Source: Ruminococcus flavefaciens
GTDB lineage: Bacteria; Bacillota; Clostridia; Oscillospirales; Ruminococcaceae
Length of the DNA stretch: 52,154 nucleotides
Assembly: GCA_002371825.1 (NCBI GenBank)
Contig: DFHF01000005.1
Location: 1 to 52,154 of the forward strand
Direction of reading: 5' to 3'
Below are positions 49,880 through 52,154 of the stretch, one piece after another. The first letter of the stretch is position 1; each line of letters opens with the position of its first letter. The position numbers and the translations under genes were made by a program. The notes under the pieces were generated by a model. That model had not been told where the DNA came from. It saw only the letters and a list, made by a program, of their open reading frames with translations, and ran no database searches.

Positions 49880-52154
49880 TTACTTTACGAAATCCTTAGG
49901 ATCGAGTGATGTATACTTCTTGAGGAGGTATTCCTGGATTCTAAGAGCATCCTGAGGAGTGATAGAACCAGTGGGATCCTTGTGCTCGTATACGTCGCCC
50001 CAGTACTGACCCTGGTCAGTGATGTGTGTAGACTCAGAGCCCTCAAGGCCGTACTTATCTCCGTTAGAGATAGACTGCATGATAAGAACAGCATCGTTCA
50101 TCTTAACCTGCTTATCCTGGTCAGCATCGCCCCAAACCTTTGTACCCTTTGTAGGATCGAATCCTCCGTTATCACCGAAGGGCTCAGGTGTTACCTGCGG
50201 ATAGAGAAGTGCCATATCACCGTAAGCCATGAGAGCATCACCCATGTGCCAGAATCTGTGGAGCTTGTAGTAGTAGTCCTCAGTGCTTGTCTTGCCTGAA
50301 GCCTCCCAAGCCTTCTCGAGATCCTGGAACATAGAGTCCTTCTTGTAGTTCTCACGGATAGAGATGAATGTTGCGCCGTTTGTAAGTGAAGAACCATCGG
50401 GCATCTTACCTGTGTAGTTTGTAGGAATGTAAACATCCTGTGTGAATACACGAGAAAGGCTTCCGTTGTGATCCTTGAATGCGATACCGATATCGTCACG
50501 GCCTAAATTCCACTGAGATGTAAGGAGGTGGTTAGCAAGACGGAGACCCTTAGCAGCAAGTGAATCGTCCTTAGCTGTCTTCTCATTACCCTCAGAAGCA
50601 GGAACCTTGTTAGCAGCAGCGTACCAGATAAGTGTCTCACAGAGTGAGGATACGCATCCGATATCTCCCTGGCCGTAACCAGTGATATCACAAGTAAGAT
50701 TCTGGTTGCCATTAGGATTGTACTTCTGTGTCCAAGTGTCAGGAGCGCAGTTAACGTTATCCTTATCCTTGTCAGGGCCCTTACCCCAGTCGAGGTTAGA
50801 AGGAATAGCGTAATCGAAGTGCTGACCATCATACTCGAAGTCAACCATTGTATTCTCCTGGAACCATGTGATCCACTTCTTAAGGATTACCTCGAGAGCT
50901 TCCTCAAGAGTCATGCTGCCGTTGCAAACCTTAACGCCGCTGTCATCGCCGTTGGTCTTGATGTAGTAATAAAGCTCAGCAAGACGCTGTGTAGACCATA
51001 CCTGGTTACCGATCCAGTGGTTAGAACCTGGGTCAGCGTATACAGGGTGAGGAACGTAAACCATGTCATAGAATGTAGGAGCACCTGAAGGATACTCCTT
51101 ATAACGTCCTCTGTAGGAGTTTGTACAACCACCAGCGAAAGGACCATCCTTAGACTGGAGCCAGAGGTACATTTCGATCTGTCTCTTGAGAGACTCCTTA
51201 TAGTCAGCAACAGCTCCGGACTCCTTCATACCCTGGCTGATGTTCTTATCTGTGATAAGAGCGTAAGCAGCAAGAGGATTCTGGTAGAACTGATGTGAAT
51301 GTGAGCAGCCGATCTGCCAAGCCCATGTGTACTCAGAAGCACTTGTACCGAGAGCTCCGCCCCATGATGTATACCAAGCCATGAGGAAGTGCTGGCTGTC
51401 AGCGCTTGAAACTGTACCTGCGATGCTCTGGCATCCGATAGGCTTATAGTACTTATCGAACATGTCGTTACGGCACTGGTCACCGATCTTACCAGCCTTA
51501 GCTGATATTGCTCCAGCATCAACGCCAAAGTTGTTGCCGAAGTAGATAGCCTGGATAGCACGATCCTCAGCGTCAGGAGCGTTTGTGAAAGCATACTGCT
51601 TAGCAACGTTGCCAACACCGTTGAAGATACCCTTTACACCATCTGTGGAGTTACCGGCCTTGAGCTCTTCAAGACAAGGATGAGGAACTGTTTCGAAACA
51701 GGACTCCTGCTCACCACGCTGGAATGTATTGATGAATGTGAAACCGCCTGCGTTCTTACCGGATGCCTTACCGAAACCATACCAGTCGTCAACGTCAGCG
51801 AGCCAGTGCATGAGGTAATAACCCTTATCACCAGCATAAGCTGTCTTGAACTTATCGAACAGCGGGTTAGTTGTCTTATCGCCTGTGTTTGTGATAGGAT
51901 ACTCCTCAGGAGAATCCATCTCAGGTCCAACATCGGACTGGATCTTCTGCTGTGTCCAGAATGTCTCGTAGAGAACATCCTTATTTCTGCCTGAAGCCTC
52001 AGACCAACCAGGAATAATAGCTTCAAGAGTATTCCAAGCCTTCTCCAGGTCGCTTGAACCGGAGATAACTTTCTGTTTTACGAGTGCATCGTGCATTGCA
52101 GCCATCCATACGATATAGGACATAGCCTCTGATGTTGTCTCGTGACCGTAGTCA
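49880..52154 (-). CDS. GH48 processive cellulase with C-terminal dockerin, 5' end outside window
   Basis: The visible part is about 758 residues. GH48 enzymes run along cellulose from the reducing end and release cellobiose; they are usually the most abundant cellulosome enzyme. The first visible residues, DYGHETTSEAMSYIVW, are the conserved N-terminal GH48 block carrying an active-site Glu; WLADVDDWYGFG, the SADSQHFLMAWYTSWGGAL block and RFWHMGDALMAYGDMALLYP follow. A short linker leads to a dockerin in the last 75 residues, GDADQDKQVKMNDAVLIM then, after an insertion, GSITPQDALRIQEYLL. The second loop has lost most calcium ligands. The signal peptide and start lie upstream. Confidence 0.96.
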   Translation of the reverse strand, partial: DYGHETTSEAMSYIVWMAAMHDALVKQKVISGSSDLEKAWNTLEAIIPGWSEASGRNKDVLYETFWTQQKIQSDVGPEMDSPEEYPITNTGDKTTNPLFDKFKTAYAGDKGYYLMHWLADVDDWYGFGKASGKNAGGFTFINTFQRGEQESCFETVPHPCLEELKAGNSTDGVKGIFNGVGNVAKQYAFTNAPDAEDRAIQAIYFGNNFGVDAGAISAKAGKIGDQCRNDMFDKYYKPIGCQSIAGTVSSADSQHFLMAWYTSWGGALGTSASEYTWAWQIGCSHSHQFYQNPLAAYALITDKNISQGMKESGAVADYKESLKRQIEMYLWLQSKDGPFAGGCTNSYRGRYKEYPSGAPTFYDMVYVPHPVYADPGSNHWIGNQVWSTQRLAELYYYIKTNGDDSGVKVCNGSMTLEEALEVILKKWITWFQENTMVDFEYDGQHFDYAIPSNLDWGKGPDKDKDNVNCAPDTWTQKYNPNGNQNLTCDITGYGQGDIGCVSSLCETLIWYAAANKVPASEGNEKTAKDDSLAAKGLRLANHLLTSQWNLGRDDIGIAFKDHNGSLSRVFTQDVYIPTNYTGKMPDGSSLTNGATFISIRENYKKDSMFQDLEKAWEASGKTSTEDYYYKLHRFWHMGDALMAYGDMALLYPQVTPEPFGDNGGFDPTKGTKVWGDADQDKQVKMNDAVLIMQSISNGDKYGLEGSESTHITDQGQYWGDVYEHKDPTGSITPQDALRIQEYLLKKYTSLDPKDFVK

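Overview
The window looks like chromosomal DNA of a cellulosome-forming Ruminococcus-type Firmicute, closest in style to R. flavefaciens or R. champanellensis. The reasons are four dockerin-bearing secreted proteins (a GH48 cellulase, a pectate lyase and two transglutaminase-like proteins), strong GGAGG ribosome binding sites, a lysine riboswitch, and the classic Firmicute gene chain yicC-remA-gmk-rpoZ-priA-def-fmt-rsmB-rlmN-prpC-prkC-rsgA-thiN-spoVM. The species call is an inference from gene content.

Layout. 1-0.7 kb: a possible integrase tail, an orphan small gene and a tRNA-Ser(CGA). 0.8-7.6 kb: a GH25 lysozyme facing, across a bidirectional terminator, a minus-strand run of acidic membrane proteins, proline biosynthesis (proB, proA) and a 2-hydroxyacid dehydrogenase. 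7.8-11.6 kb: a modular dockerin pectate lyase and an AraC regulator. 11.7-15.8 kb: minus-strand queuosine genes (queA, tgt) with a PAS protein, a HAD phosphatase and an AlkD-like protein. 15.8-19.0 kb: a lysine riboswitch heading asd-dapA-dapB. 19.1-20.1 kb: a GNAT acetyltransferase and a hotdog thioesterase. 20.2-27.6 kb: a LacI-like ligand-binding/GGDEF fusion divergent from three tandem solute-binding lipoproteins with no permease genes. 27.6-29.5 kb: an AT-rich SGNH esterase island and a long gene-poor stretch. 29.5-32.2 kb: an orphan antitoxin, PspA, a small membrane protein and a repeat-bearing membrane protein. 32.2-35.9 kb: two dockerin transglutaminases behind purA. 36.0-49.8 kb: the large housekeeping operon ending in spoVM, a 29-residue gene. 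49.9 kb to the edge: a GH48 cellulase, cut at its 5' end by the window.

How it fits together. The secreted dockerin proteins are candidate cellulosome components for plant cell wall breakdown. The prpC/prkC pair provides reversible Ser/Thr phosphorylation. The lysine/diaminopimelate genes and the GH25 enzyme concern the cell wall. RemA and SpoVM imply at least a remnant of the matrix/sporulation programme. The most unusual cluster is the cytoplasmic sugar-type sensor/diguanylate cyclase beside three transporter-less binding lipoproteins. It could couple extracellular or intracellular ligands to c-di-GMP, but that is inference.
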